Shown here: positions 16,074-23,972 of the stretch, one piece after another | How positions within the stretch are numbered: the stretch's first letter is position 1 | How the letters are laid out: the number at the start of each line of letters is the position of its first letter | DNA from: Neoluteolibacter marinus | GTDB taxonomy: Bacteria > Verrucomicrobiota > Verrucomicrobiia > Verrucomicrobiales > Akkermansiaceae | Assembly (NCBI RefSeq): GCF_014904755.1 | Contig: NZ_JACZFQ010000055.1 | Coordinates: 1-58,132, forward strand | Direction: 5' to 3' | DNA length: 58,132 nt | Position numbers and translations under genes: made by a program | Notes under the pieces: generated by a model | What the model was told of the DNA's origin: nothing | Databases searched by the model: none | Seen by the model: only the letters and a program-made list of their open reading frames with translations

Positions 16074-18290
16074 ATGAAACATCCGACCGTCAGCACCGTC
16101 CTCGCCGCGTGCCTGCTGGGCACCTTGTCCGGCCAGATCACCTACTTCGACGCCCCGTCCTCGAGCAGTGGCACGACCCAGGAGAATTCCGGCCTCACCG
16201 CCGTCTGGCAGCAGTTCGACGGCGTGGATTGGGTGGCCTTCGACGATTCTCTAACGGCGCGGGCCTACACCAGCGGCAACTGGGAACTGCGCTTGACCGG
16301 TCCCGCCACCAATGCCGCCGGCACCACCGCCTACCAGGTGGGCGACGGTGACATCACCGGCGGCCGCGATGCCGCGCAGATCCGGGTCATTGTCAGCGGC
16401 TTCAATCCGGATGATTCGATCAGCTTCTCGATCTACAACATCAGGGCCGCGGGCGTGGCCGCGATCCAGTCAGCCGTCACCACCGATGCCGCGGCGACGG
16501 GACTTTATGCGGGGTTGACCACCTTTTCCTCCGGCGGCGTGCCGGTCCTGCCCGACGGGTCGGAAGGCAGTACCTCGGGCGACCAGCGGATCCGCTACGA
16601 TGCCTTCAGCGGTCTGACCGGATCCGACACCTATGTCATCGTGCTCGACGATTTCGACGGTGCGGGCCCGGGCGACCGGGCCACCCTGGATGGTTTCGGG
16701 GTCGAGGCCACGCCGGCGGGAACCGCCCCGGAATTCGGGGTGCCCCCGGAAACCTACTACGGCGCCTTCGGTGACACCTTCACCCTGACCTATCCGGCCG
16801 TAGGCAACCCGGCCCCGGGCTACCAGTGGCAGTTCTCGCCCGACGACCTCGATCCGTGGACGGACCTCCCCGGCGAGGTCGGCGAGAGCCTGGAATTCGT
16901 CAACGCGCAGCCGGACGACCTGGGCTTCTACCGGGTCGTCGCGACCAACACGGCGGGAACTGTCACCAGTCCCTCGGTGTACGTCGACCTGATCTATCCG
17001 ACGCCGGAAGTTTCGATCCCGGCCAAGCTCACCGGCTTCCCCGGGGAGAACCTCACGGTGACCGCGACCGCGACGGGCATCGGTGCGCTCAGCTACGAAT
17101 GGCACAAGATCGACGGCGAAGGCGACACGGTGCTGGCGGAGACCAGCGACACGCTGTCCTTCACCCCGTTCACCGAGGCCGACGCGGCCATCTACTATGT
17201 CGCTGCGATTGACGACGGCACGGGCGTCACGCCGGCGGACTTCCCGATCGCGGGCTATTCGGACACCTTGTTGATCGTGAAGGACCCGGGGCCGATCGCC
17301 TACTTCGACGCCCCGTCGGGCAACTCGGGAACGACGCAGCTGAATGCCGGGGTCACCGCGGTTTGGCAGCAGTTCGATGGCGTGGACTGGATCGACTTCG
17401 ACGACTCGCTTTCCACCCGCGCCTCCAATTCGGGCGGCTGGGAGCTGAGAACCACCGGACCGGGCGCCAACGCGAACTCGACCACCGCCTACTCGGCCGG
17501 CGACACGTCGGTGGACGCGGCACAGATCCGCGTGATCCTGAGCGGTCTCGACCCGTCGGAGGTCCTCGACTTCTTCGTCTACAATGTCCGCGCCGCCGGT
17601 GCCGCGAAGATCCAGTCGCTGGTCACCACCGACACCGCGGCCACCGGGCTCTACGGCGACCTGACACCGGTCGTCGTCACGACCGGCAATGAACCGAACG
17701 TCGAACAGGTCCTCGCCGACGGCACCCCGGGCGACCCCGGCAGCGGCGACCGTCGCTTCCGCAGCCTCGTCGCCGCCGGTCTCACCGGGTCCAGCAGCTA
17801 CGCCATCGTCTTCGACGACTTCCTGACCAGCACCGTCGGCGACCGCACCACGCTCGACGGGTTCGGGATCGCGGGCCTGCCACCGGCGCCGGACTTCGCG
17901 ACCTGGATCGGCGGCTACGATGTCGGCACCTTGACCGGATTCGAGGACGACGCGGATGGCGACGGTCTCGACAACGGCCTCGAGAATTACCTCGGCACCG
18001 ACCCGAGCGTGGCGAACCAGGGCCTCACCAACGTGATCAAGGTCGGCAACACCCTCACCTTGCAGCATCCGAAGAACTCGGCGCCGGCACCGGACGTGGC
18101 GGCGGCCTATCTCTGGTCGCGCGACCTTTCCACCTGGCACTTCAGCGGTGACGAGAACGAGGGCACGACGGTGACCTTCTCGGTTTCCGACAACACGCCG
18201 GGCACCGGCATCGCCACGGTGACGGCAACGATCGGCGGAACCCAGCCGCCGATCTTGTTCACGCGGATTGAAGTGACTCCCGATCCCTGA
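16074..18290 (+). CDS. Secreted protein with duplicated unknown module, two Ig-like domains and shared C-terminal module
   Basis: 738 residues with signal peptide MKHPTVSTVLAACLLGTLSG. A module of about 195 residues occurs twice, at about 22-217 and 404-602. Both copies have YFDAPS, TAVWQQFDGVDW and TLDGFG. Between them are two Ig-like domains (about 220-306 and 308-400) with PGYQWQFSPDD and LSYEWHKIDGEGD, as in Ig_2/Ig_3 repeats. The tail from about 605 has EDDADGDGLDNGLENYLGTD and ends LFTRIEVTPDP, the C-terminal module shared across the window. No catalytic residues are apparent. The duplicated module may be a carbohydrate- or surface-binding unit by analogy with similar secreted proteins, but I do not recognise its family. 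Confidence 0.78.
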   Translation: MKHPTVSTVLAACLLGTLSGQITYFDAPSSSSGTTQENSGLTAVWQQFDGVDWVAFDDSLTARAYTSGNWELRLTGPATNAAGTTAYQVGDGDITGGRDAAQIRVIVSGFNPDDSISFSIYNIRAAGVAAIQSAVTTDAAATGLYAGLTTFSSGGVPVLPDGSEGSTSGDQRIRYDAFSGLTGSDTYVIVLDDFDGAGPGDRATLDGFGVEATPAGTAPEFGVPPETYYGAFGDTFTLTYPAVGNPAPGYQWQFSPDDLDPWTDLPGEVGESLEFVNAQPDDLGFYRVVATNTAGTVTSPSVYVDLIYPTPEVSIPAKLTGFPGENLTVTATATGIGALSYEWHKIDGEGDTVLAETSDTLSFTPFTEADAAIYYVAAIDDGTGVTPADFPIAGYSDTLLIVKDPGPIAYFDAPSGNSGTTQLNAGVTAVWQQFDGVDWIDFDDSLSTRASNSGGWELRTTGPGANANSTTAYSAGDTSVDAAQIRVILSGLDPSEVLDFFVYNVRAAGAAKIQSLVTTDTAATGLYGDLTPVVVTTGNEPNVEQVLADGTPGDPGSGDRRFRSLVAAGLTGSSSYAIVFDDFLTSTVGDRTTLDGFGIAGLPPAPDFATWIGGYDVGTLTGFEDDADGDGLDNGLENYLGTDPSVANQGLTNVIKVGNTLTLQHPKNSAPAPDVAAAYLWSRDLSTWHFSGDENEGTTVTFSVSDNTPGTGIATVTATIGGTQPPILFTRIEVTPDP

Positions 18291-18320
18291 TCCGGGGCGT
18301 CCCGCTTTTCCCGGCCGGGC

Positions 18321-18337
18321 CGCGGCAGTTGGCCGCG
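18321..18337. terminator. Hairpin between convergent genes
   Basis: CGCGGC-AGTTG-GCCGCG forms a 6-bp G+C stem in the 66-bp gap between the convergent genes ending at 18290 and 18357. No T-tract follows on either strand, so it would be a weak or factor-assisted terminator. Confidence 0.35.
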
Positions 18338-18356
18338 TCCGGTTCAGGGGGTTGGT

Positions 18357-19070
18357 TCAGCACTTCACGGTCTTCCGCTTTTTGCCGATCGAACCGCGGG
18401 CCTGGACCTTCCGGATGGTATCGACGGCGGAGGGGACGGCACAGCTGTTGTTGCCAAGCTTGGCGGTGACGGTGCCGATCTTCTCCGCCGCATCGATCGA
18501 GGCGCCGGTGAGGGACGTGACATAGCAGCCGAGCGAGATGACGAAGGCATTCATCGCGTAGCGCACGCCGTCGGGCTCGCCGTGGATGCCGGTTTTCACC
18601 CGCGCGAGCAGCCCATGGAGCTCCCCGGCGTCGAGCTCCGCGTCCGGCTTGAGCGCGACGAGGCAGCTCCAAGTGGCCCAGCCGGCGGCGGCGATCCGCG
18701 GTTCGGGCGAGTCGATCCAGGCAAGCGCGACCTCGCGGCCGTGATGGCTGCCGGCGGCCACCGTCGCGACGCTTGTTCCGGAAAGGGCGCCACCGGCGGC
18801 GCTCTCGACCCAGTGCTGGAGGTCGGCGCGGGTCATGCGCGCGTCGTCGGCGATCAGCCCGGCGAGGTAGCGGGCGTCGTAGTTGCCGGTGTCCCAGAGG
18901 TCGAGCGCCAGCTGGTAGTCCTGCTTGATCCGTTTCCGGATGGGCTGGAGGTCGCCGATCTTGACGCCGTAACACGGCTCGCGGACGCCGTGGTTGGTCA
19001 TCATCATCCGCTTGTAGCGGTCGTCGCCCAGCGCTTCGAGTTCGGCAAGGATGTCGGCGGCGGTGGCCAT
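18357..19070 (-). CDS. AlkD-like DNA alkylation repair family protein (HEAT-repeat fold)
   Basis: 237 residues from the ATG at 19070 (MATAADILAELEALGDDRYK). The N-terminal GVREPCYGVKIGDLQPIRKR segment and the LALDLWDTGNYDARYLAGLI helix pair match COG4912-type alkylation repair proteins built from HEAT-like helical repeats. In characterised AlkD these recognise and excise N3- and N7-alkylpurines by contacting the DNA backbone. No signal peptide is present, so it is cytoplasmic. The basic C-terminus (SIGKKRKTVKC) could touch DNA. Whether this divergent branch retains glycosylase activity cannot be told here. It is transcribed in the same direction as the lipoprotein gene 75 bp upstream. Confidence 0.8.
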   Translation of the reverse strand: MATAADILAELEALGDDRYKRMMMTNHGVREPCYGVKIGDLQPIRKRIKQDYQLALDLWDTGNYDARYLAGLIADDARMTRADLQHWVESAAGGALSGTSVATVAAGSHHGREVALAWIDSPEPRIAAAGWATWSCLVALKPDAELDAGELHGLLARVKTGIHGEPDGVRYAMNAFVISLGCYVTSLTGASIDAAEKIGTVTAKLGNNSCAVPSAVDTIRKVQARGSIGKKRKTVKC

Positions 19071-19145
19071 GAGGTTCAGGGTTTCCCTCCAGCAAAGCAG
19101 GCCGCCGGGCCCGCGGCAAGGCATCGGGTGCCGCCCGCCCGCGGC

Positions 19146-19616
19146 TCAGTAAACATACAGCCCGTCGTCCCCGGCGCCGGCCGGCGCGTTGTCATCCGGG
19201 GCCGCCGGCGCGGAACCGGAAAGCGACGACTGGAACTCGTCGAAGGCCCGCTGGAATGACCGGTCGGCGACCTTGTCGCGTCCGATCATCGGGGCACCGG
19301 CACCCCGTCCGCGGCCCCCGGCCACCTGCCGCTCATCCTCGAAGAGCCCGATGGTGGTGTCGGCGTGGATCGGTCCCTCGGCGATTTTGAATTCGAGCTG
19401 AAAATCGCCCGCGCCATGGCGGACGGGCAGATAGCCGCGGTCGCGCAGCGCGGTGTCCAGCTGCGGGATGTAGTTCCGCTCGCGTTCCGAGAGCTCGGCG
19501 GGCATGCCGACCGTCGGCGGCCCGCCCTGCGGGGTGAATTCCGATCGGCTGGTGCCGCAGGCGGTGAATGACATGACAAGCGCCAGCGCGGCGAGACAGC
19601 GGAGCAGGAGATTCAT
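19146..19616 (-). CDS. Small predicted lipoprotein of unknown function
   Basis: 156 residues with a type II signal peptide: MNLLLRCLAALALVMSFTAC, with the lipobox Cys at position 20. The mature part contains ELSERERNYIPQLDTALRDR, suggesting a helix, and a strand region QLEFKIAEGPIH. A Gly/Arg-rich linker (VAGGRGRGAGAP) and an Ala/Pro/Asp-rich tail follow. I do not recognise a family. It is divergent from the hydrolase fusion at 19723, with 106 bp between starts. A membrane-anchored periplasmic location is the safe inference. Confidence 0.72.
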   Translation of the reverse strand: MNLLLRCLAALALVMSFTACGTSRSEFTPQGGPPTVGMPAELSERERNYIPQLDTALRDRGYLPVRHGAGDFQLEFKIAEGPIHADTTIGLFEDERQVAGGRGRGAGAPMIGRDKVADRSFQRAFDEFQSSLSGSAPAAPDDNAPAGAGDDGLYVY

Positions 19617-19722
19617 GGCGCAAGACTACGAGGCCGTCGCCCGCTGACAAGCGGGACCGGGCGACGCCGGCGCAACTGGCTTTTTCCTCCCCAGCCTTCC
19701 GGTGACTGCTAGGCTGCGCTCC

Positions 19723-20766
19723 ATGAGAACCGTGGTCCTTGCCTTGCTCGGCCTGCTGGCGAGCCTGGGGGCGGCCGAGATCCGCCGCGGTGAGATCGGC
19801 GGGGCGAAGTTCACCGTCGCCTTGCCCGGGGAGAAGGCGTGGCAAGGCAAGTTGGTGCTCCTCGCCCACGGCTACCGCCCGGCCGCGGCGCCGCTGGGTG
19901 CGGACCTCGATGTCGGTGACGATTTCTCCCGGCCCTTGCTTGCCGAGGGCTGGGCGGTCGCGACCACCAGCTACCGTCGCAACGGCTGGATCGTCGGGGA
20001 TGCCATCGCCGATCTCGCGGCCTTGCGGGATCACATCGCCCGGGAAGTCGGACCGGTGAAACGTTGTCTGGTCGTCGGCAATTCCATGGGCGGCCTGATC
20101 GTGACCCGGATCGCCGAGGGCGCGCTGGACGGGGTGGATGGCGTCGTGGCGATCGGTGCCTACCTTGGCGATGGCGAGACGGAGGCCTATCATCCGGCGC
20201 TCACCTGGCAGCCGAAGGTGCCGGTCCTGTTCCTGACCAACCAGGACGAACTGGAGCATCCCGCGCACTATGTCAGCGCGGCCGGGACGGAGCGGACGGC
20301 TTTTTGGAAGGTCGCGCGCGACGGCCATTGCAACACCTCCGACCTGGAACGCCTGAACGCGCTGCGGGCGGTCGATGCCTGGGTCGATGGCAAGCCTCCA
20401 GCGCGCGAGCGGGACGGGACCGTTCCCCCGCCGCGGCGACCGAGCACGGCCAGCGCCGTGGAGGAGGGCGGACTGGAGGGACGCGTCCGGCTCGCCCACG
20501 AGGCGTGGGGAAACCTGTCCACCGATCTGGTCGCGGCGGACCTCGAGACGCTCGGCTTGAAGCGCGGTGACCCGGCCGTGGTGTCCGCTCCTGGTGGCAA
20601 GGGACGACTCGAGGTCACGGTCGTCGGTTTCCGCAGCGACGTGAAGCCGGGCAAGGGGGCGCTCTATGTCACGGTGGACGGCTGGGTGCTCGTCGAGATC
20701 AACCATGGCAATGCCGCCAAGGCCCTCGGCGTGAAGACCGGGGACAAGTTGCGGATTTCGAAGTGA
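19723..20766 (+). CDS. Secreted alpha/beta-hydrolase fused to a SAM-hydroxide-adenosyltransferase-like C-terminal domain
   Basis: 347 residues; the ATG at 19723 gives signal peptide MRTVVLALLGLLASLGAAE. Residues about 22-225 are an alpha/beta-hydrolase: the nucleophile elbow is G119-N-S121-M-G-G, the catalytic His is probably H202 (RDGHCNT) and D175 is a possible acid. Residues about 258-347 resemble the C-terminal beta domain of SAM hydroxide adenosyltransferases (DUF62), with W-G-N-L-S-T-D-L in place of the family G-N-L-x-T-N, and VEINHGNAAKALGVKTGD matching the closing E-I-x-V-N-x-G-N-A-A motif. The N-terminal SAM_HAT domain is absent. The substrate is unknown. A hairpin follows at 20803. 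Confidence 0.75.
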   Translation: MRTVVLALLGLLASLGAAEIRRGEIGGAKFTVALPGEKAWQGKLVLLAHGYRPAAAPLGADLDVGDDFSRPLLAEGWAVATTSYRRNGWIVGDAIADLAALRDHIAREVGPVKRCLVVGNSMGGLIVTRIAEGALDGVDGVVAIGAYLGDGETEAYHPALTWQPKVPVLFLTNQDELEHPAHYVSAAGTERTAFWKVARDGHCNTSDLERLNALRAVDAWVDGKPPARERDGTVPPPRRPSTASAVEEGGLEGRVRLAHEAWGNLSTDLVAADLETLGLKRGDPAVVSAPGGKGRLEVTVVGFRSDVKPGKGALYVTVDGWVLVEINHGNAAKALGVKTGDKLRISK

Positions 20767-20802
20767 GGGGAGGGTATGTTGATTCCGCGCTTCATCCCGG
20801 GA

Positions 20803-20819
20803 TTCCCCGTTGCGGGGAA
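20803..20819 (+). terminator. Hairpin downstream of the hydrolase fusion gene
   Basis: TTCCCCG-TTG-CGGGGAA, a perfect 7-bp stem, sits 36 nt after the stop at 20766. There is no T-tract, so terminator strength is uncertain. Confidence 0.4.
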
Positions 20820-20846
20820 GGCCAACCGGGGTATATCGTGGGCCCC

Positions 20847-22322
20847 ATGTGTATCTCGAATGTTCGTTGGTTGACGGGCATCGTTCCCCCCGGGTTCGCA
20901 TGCATCTGCCTGGTAGGCTTGTCGTCCGCCGGTCGGCTGGCCGCCGCGCCGGGAATCGAACCGGGCCTGGAGGAAGCGGTGGCGTGGAAGTGGGACGTCG
21001 CGCCCGCGGGGTCGGACGAATGGGGCATGAAACTCCCCGAGAAGGCTGCCGCCCCGGCCGCCGGTGAGGTCCCTGCCGTGCCGGCCCGGCCGGCGACTTA
21101 TGAAGTCCGGAAGGGCGACGCCCTGGTCAAGATCGCGCGGAAATTCAACATGACCGTCGCCCAGCTGAAACAGCACAACGGTCTGAAAGGCGATCTCATC
21201 CGCATCGGCGACGTGCTGCGCATCCCCACCCACGAGGACCTCCTGGCGATGGCGCCGCCGCCGGTGGCCAAGCCGGTCGGCGGCGGCGACGAACCGGGCG
21301 GCAAGGCCGGCGGGCGGCCGGGGCTCGAGTTGCCACCCACGACCGTGAAGGAACTCGAGTTGCAGACCGTGCTGGTCCAGGTGTTCCTCGACCGCGAGAT
21401 GTTTTCGCAGGGACCGGTCGACGGCGAGATCGGGCCGATGTTCGAGTCGATGCGGCGGCTCTATCTGAACACCCACCCGGAGCTCGTCGACCTCGCCCAG
21501 CTGAAGGAGAAGGCCCTCGAAGCGGTGGACTACCCCTATGCCAACTACACGCTCCGCGAAGAAGATTTCCGCTTCATCCGGCCGCCGAAATCCCCGGCTT
21601 CGCCAGCCGCCACCCTGGTGGTCGACCGCAAAGCCCCATCGGACGCGGAGGCACCTGCGGCGGTCCGCTACGAGGACCTGGCCGGCGCCGGCTTCCTGCC
21701 CTACGCGGATGGCTGGGAGTTCGTGGCCGAGCGGTTCCACTGCCAGGAGGCATTTCTGAGGCGGCTCAACTCGCACATCGATGTCGACCCCGTCCCTGGC
21801 ACCATCTTCCAGGTGCCGAAGGTGATTCCTTTCGAGATCGAGCACGTGCCCGAGCTGCCCTTGCAACCGGAAGCCGACCCGCGGAAGCCGGTCTCCGCCG
21901 CGGTGGTGAAGCGCTCGATGCTGGAGGTCACGCGCGCCGGCCGGGTCATCGCGGTGGTCCCCTTGGCCTCGGCCCGGCCGGGACTGCATGGCCGTGGCTC
22001 GTGGACGGTGCTCGATGCGATCGCCCGCCCGCGGATCGTCACGCGGCGGGAGCCACGCGAGGCACCGGAGGTCCGGTCCGACGAGCCGCCGCGGCCCGGC
22101 GAATTCCTCGCCCCCGGTCCCAACAATCCGGTCGGGGTGGTGTGGATCAACCTCGCCAAGGCGAAGAGTACCGAACCCCTGCGCTACGGTTTGCACGGAA
22201 CCAGCATCCCGGGGCAGATGAACCTGGAAGGCATCGGCGGGCTGCGCCTCGCCAACTGGGACATCGCCCGCATCGTGCGCCTGCTGCCCGCCGGCACGCC
22301 CTTGCAGTGGCGGGACAAGTGA
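20847..22322 (+). CDS. LysM protein with a degenerate L,D-transpeptidase (YkuD-like) domain
   Basis: About 491 residues from the ATG at 20847. A hydrophobic N-terminal stretch (GFACICLVGLSS) may be a signal peptide or anchor. A LysM domain lies at about 84-127 (TYEVRKGDALVKIARKFNMT, then IRIGDVLRIPT) and should bind peptidoglycan. After a Gly/Pro linker, a C-terminal region ends in YGLHGTSIPGQ...GIGGLRLANWDI. This aligns with the YkuD active site, where H-G-x is followed by S/T-H-G-C-x-R. The first His (H450) is present, but the S-H-G-C block reads G462-I-G-G465, so the catalytic Cys and its His are gone while the R467-L-x-N-W-D-I tail is kept. Probably a non-catalytic wall-binding protein. 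Confidence 0.75.
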   Translation: MCISNVRWLTGIVPPGFACICLVGLSSAGRLAAAPGIEPGLEEAVAWKWDVAPAGSDEWGMKLPEKAAAPAAGEVPAVPARPATYEVRKGDALVKIARKFNMTVAQLKQHNGLKGDLIRIGDVLRIPTHEDLLAMAPPPVAKPVGGGDEPGGKAGGRPGLELPPTTVKELELQTVLVQVFLDREMFSQGPVDGEIGPMFESMRRLYLNTHPELVDLAQLKEKALEAVDYPYANYTLREEDFRFIRPPKSPASPAATLVVDRKAPSDAEAPAAVRYEDLAGAGFLPYADGWEFVAERFHCQEAFLRRLNSHIDVDPVPGTIFQVPKVIPFEIEHVPELPLQPEADPRKPVSAAVVKRSMLEVTRAGRVIAVVPLASARPGLHGRGSWTVLDAIARPRIVTRREPREAPEVRSDEPPRPGEFLAPGPNNPVGVVWINLAKAKSTEPLRYGLHGTSIPGQMNLEGIGGLRLANWDIARIVRLLPAGTPLQWRDK

Positions 22323-22382
22323 CGGACCGCATTTCCGGTCCCGGGGCTTGAAAGAATTGCCGGCGGTTCTCGTTACTGCCGC

Positions 22383-23765
22383 GTGATCCGCCGCTGCTTG
22401 TTTCTCCTCGGTCTCTTCGTCGCCGTCGCATCCGCCGCGCGCCGGCCCAATGTCCTGGTCATCCTCACCGACGACCAAGGCTCCCGGGATGCTGGCTGCT
22501 ATGGCGCCGAGGACTTCGCGACGCCGAACATCGACCGCCTGGCGGCCTCCGGGGTCCGGTTCACCCAGGGCTACGTGACCCATTCCTACTGCAGTCCGTC
22601 GCGCGCGGGGATCCTGAGCGGGCGGTCGCAGCAGTCGTTCGGCCACGAAGCGAATCCGCCCTACCGCCTGAACGACAACAAGACGGGCATCGACGTCGCG
22701 ACCCCGCTGATGCCGACGTTTTTCAAGGCGGCCGGCTACCGGTCGGCCTCGTTCGGCAAATGGCATGTCGGTACCGGTCCGGTGTTCCGGCCGTGCCAGC
22801 GCGGCTTCGACCACTTCTGGGGCTTCCTCGGCGGCGGCCACGACTACTTCACGCTCGATCCCGAGGGCCAGGAATACCGCAGCCCGATCTGGGTCGACGG
22901 AGAAGCGTCGGACGAGCCGATCCACTACCTCACCGATGATCTCACGGACCAGGCGATCAATTTCGTCAAGGAGCAGGGCGACCGTCCCTGGCTGGTCTAC
23001 CTCGCCTACAATGCGCCCCATGCCCCGGACCAGGCGAAGCCCGCGGACCTCGAACGGGTGGCGTCGATCGCGAACCCGCGGCGCCGTGCCTACGCCGCGA
23101 TGATGGTGTCGGTGGACGACAATGTCGGACGCTTGATGAAGCAACTGGACGAGCAAGGCCTGCGCGAGGACACCCTGGTTTTCTATCTCAGCGACAACGG
23201 CGGCCGCGCCGGCAGTGCCGACAACCGCCCGCTGCGGGGAAACAAGGGCTGGATGTACGAAGGCGGCATCCGCGTGCCTTTCATCGCCTCGTGGCCCGGC
23301 AAGCTTGTCGGGGAGCGGACCTACGACCGCCCGGTGAGTTCGCTCGACCTTTTGCCGACGGCGCTCGCGGCGGCCGGCTTGCCGGTGGCCGGCTCCTTGG
23401 AAGGTGCCAACTTGCTGCCCTTCCTGGAACCGGGCAACCGGGAGAGCCCGCACCGCCAGTTGCACTGGCGGGTCTCGGGAGGACTGGGATTCGCACTCCG
23501 GGAAGGAAAGTGGAAGCTGGTTCAGGACATCGGCATGGAGGCGCCCGAGCTCTATGACCTGGAGGAGGATCCATCGGAAACCCGAGATCTGGCGGACCGC
23601 CATCCGGAGCTGGTCGAGCGCTTGCTCGCCGATCACCGGCGCTGGGATGCCACGCTGGAGAAGCCCCGTTGGCCGGATGGCCATTCCCGCAACATGAAGC
23701 TGGAGCGGGAGCGTGCGGAACCCAACGGCTATCGCCACGCGCCCGAGAGCTTCTGGCTGAAATAG
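22383..23765 (+). CDS. Secreted sulfatase, formylglycine type (GTG start)
   Basis: 460 residues. The reading frame opens with GTG at 22383, directly before a signal peptide (IRRCLFLLGLFVAVASA). D30-D31 in VLVILTDDQGSRD are the first metal ligands. The formylglycine motif is C70-S-P-S-R74 in HSYCSPSRAGILSGR. FGKWHVGTG, YNAPHAPD and YLSDNGGRAGS carry further active-site residues. GNKGWMYEGGIRVPFIASWPG is typical of S1 sulfatases of marine polysaccharide degraders. ELYDLEEDPSETRDLA closes the fold. Third sulfatase in the window, 60 bp downstream of and co-directional with the LysM gene. Confidence 0.92.
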   Translation: MIRRCLFLLGLFVAVASAARRPNVLVILTDDQGSRDAGCYGAEDFATPNIDRLAASGVRFTQGYVTHSYCSPSRAGILSGRSQQSFGHEANPPYRLNDNKTGIDVATPLMPTFFKAAGYRSASFGKWHVGTGPVFRPCQRGFDHFWGFLGGGHDYFTLDPEGQEYRSPIWVDGEASDEPIHYLTDDLTDQAINFVKEQGDRPWLVYLAYNAPHAPDQAKPADLERVASIANPRRRAYAAMMVSVDDNVGRLMKQLDEQGLREDTLVFYLSDNGGRAGSADNRPLRGNKGWMYEGGIRVPFIASWPGKLVGERTYDRPVSSLDLLPTALAAAGLPVAGSLEGANLLPFLEPGNRESPHRQLHWRVSGGLGFALREGKWKLVQDIGMEAPELYDLEEDPSETRDLADRHPELVERLLADHRRWDATLEKPRWPDGHSRNMKLERERAEPNGYRHAPESFWLK

Positions 23766-23779
23766 CCGGGATTTCCCGG
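23766..23779 (+). terminator. Short palindromic hairpin after sulfatase stop
   Basis: CCGGG-ATTT-CCCGG immediately follows the stop codon at 23765. The stem is short and G+C-rich, with no strong T-run. The following spacer (to 23972) also has an AT-rich stretch near 23849-23872 (GCATAAATGTGC) that could hold the next promoter. Confidence 0.35.
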
Positions 23780-23972
23780 TTGGCCGCGGTTGCAGGGAAC
23801 GTTGCTTGAGCTCCTCATCCGAGCCTCGGGAGCACGTCGCGAAGCATTTGGTTGCATAAATGTGCATTTTCTGGAGGATGCAGGGAGCCGAACGGAGGGC
23901 GCCGCGCGGATCCCTCCTGAACCCTTCGGCCGGATCGGGCTCTTTCGGGACGGTCCTCCACCCAACCGACCG

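Noticed and set aside
20816-20860. Possible third copy of the 41-bp repeat (CCGGGGTATATCG)
   Set aside because: Only a short stretch is similar and the dyad arms are missing, so it is not counted as a copy.
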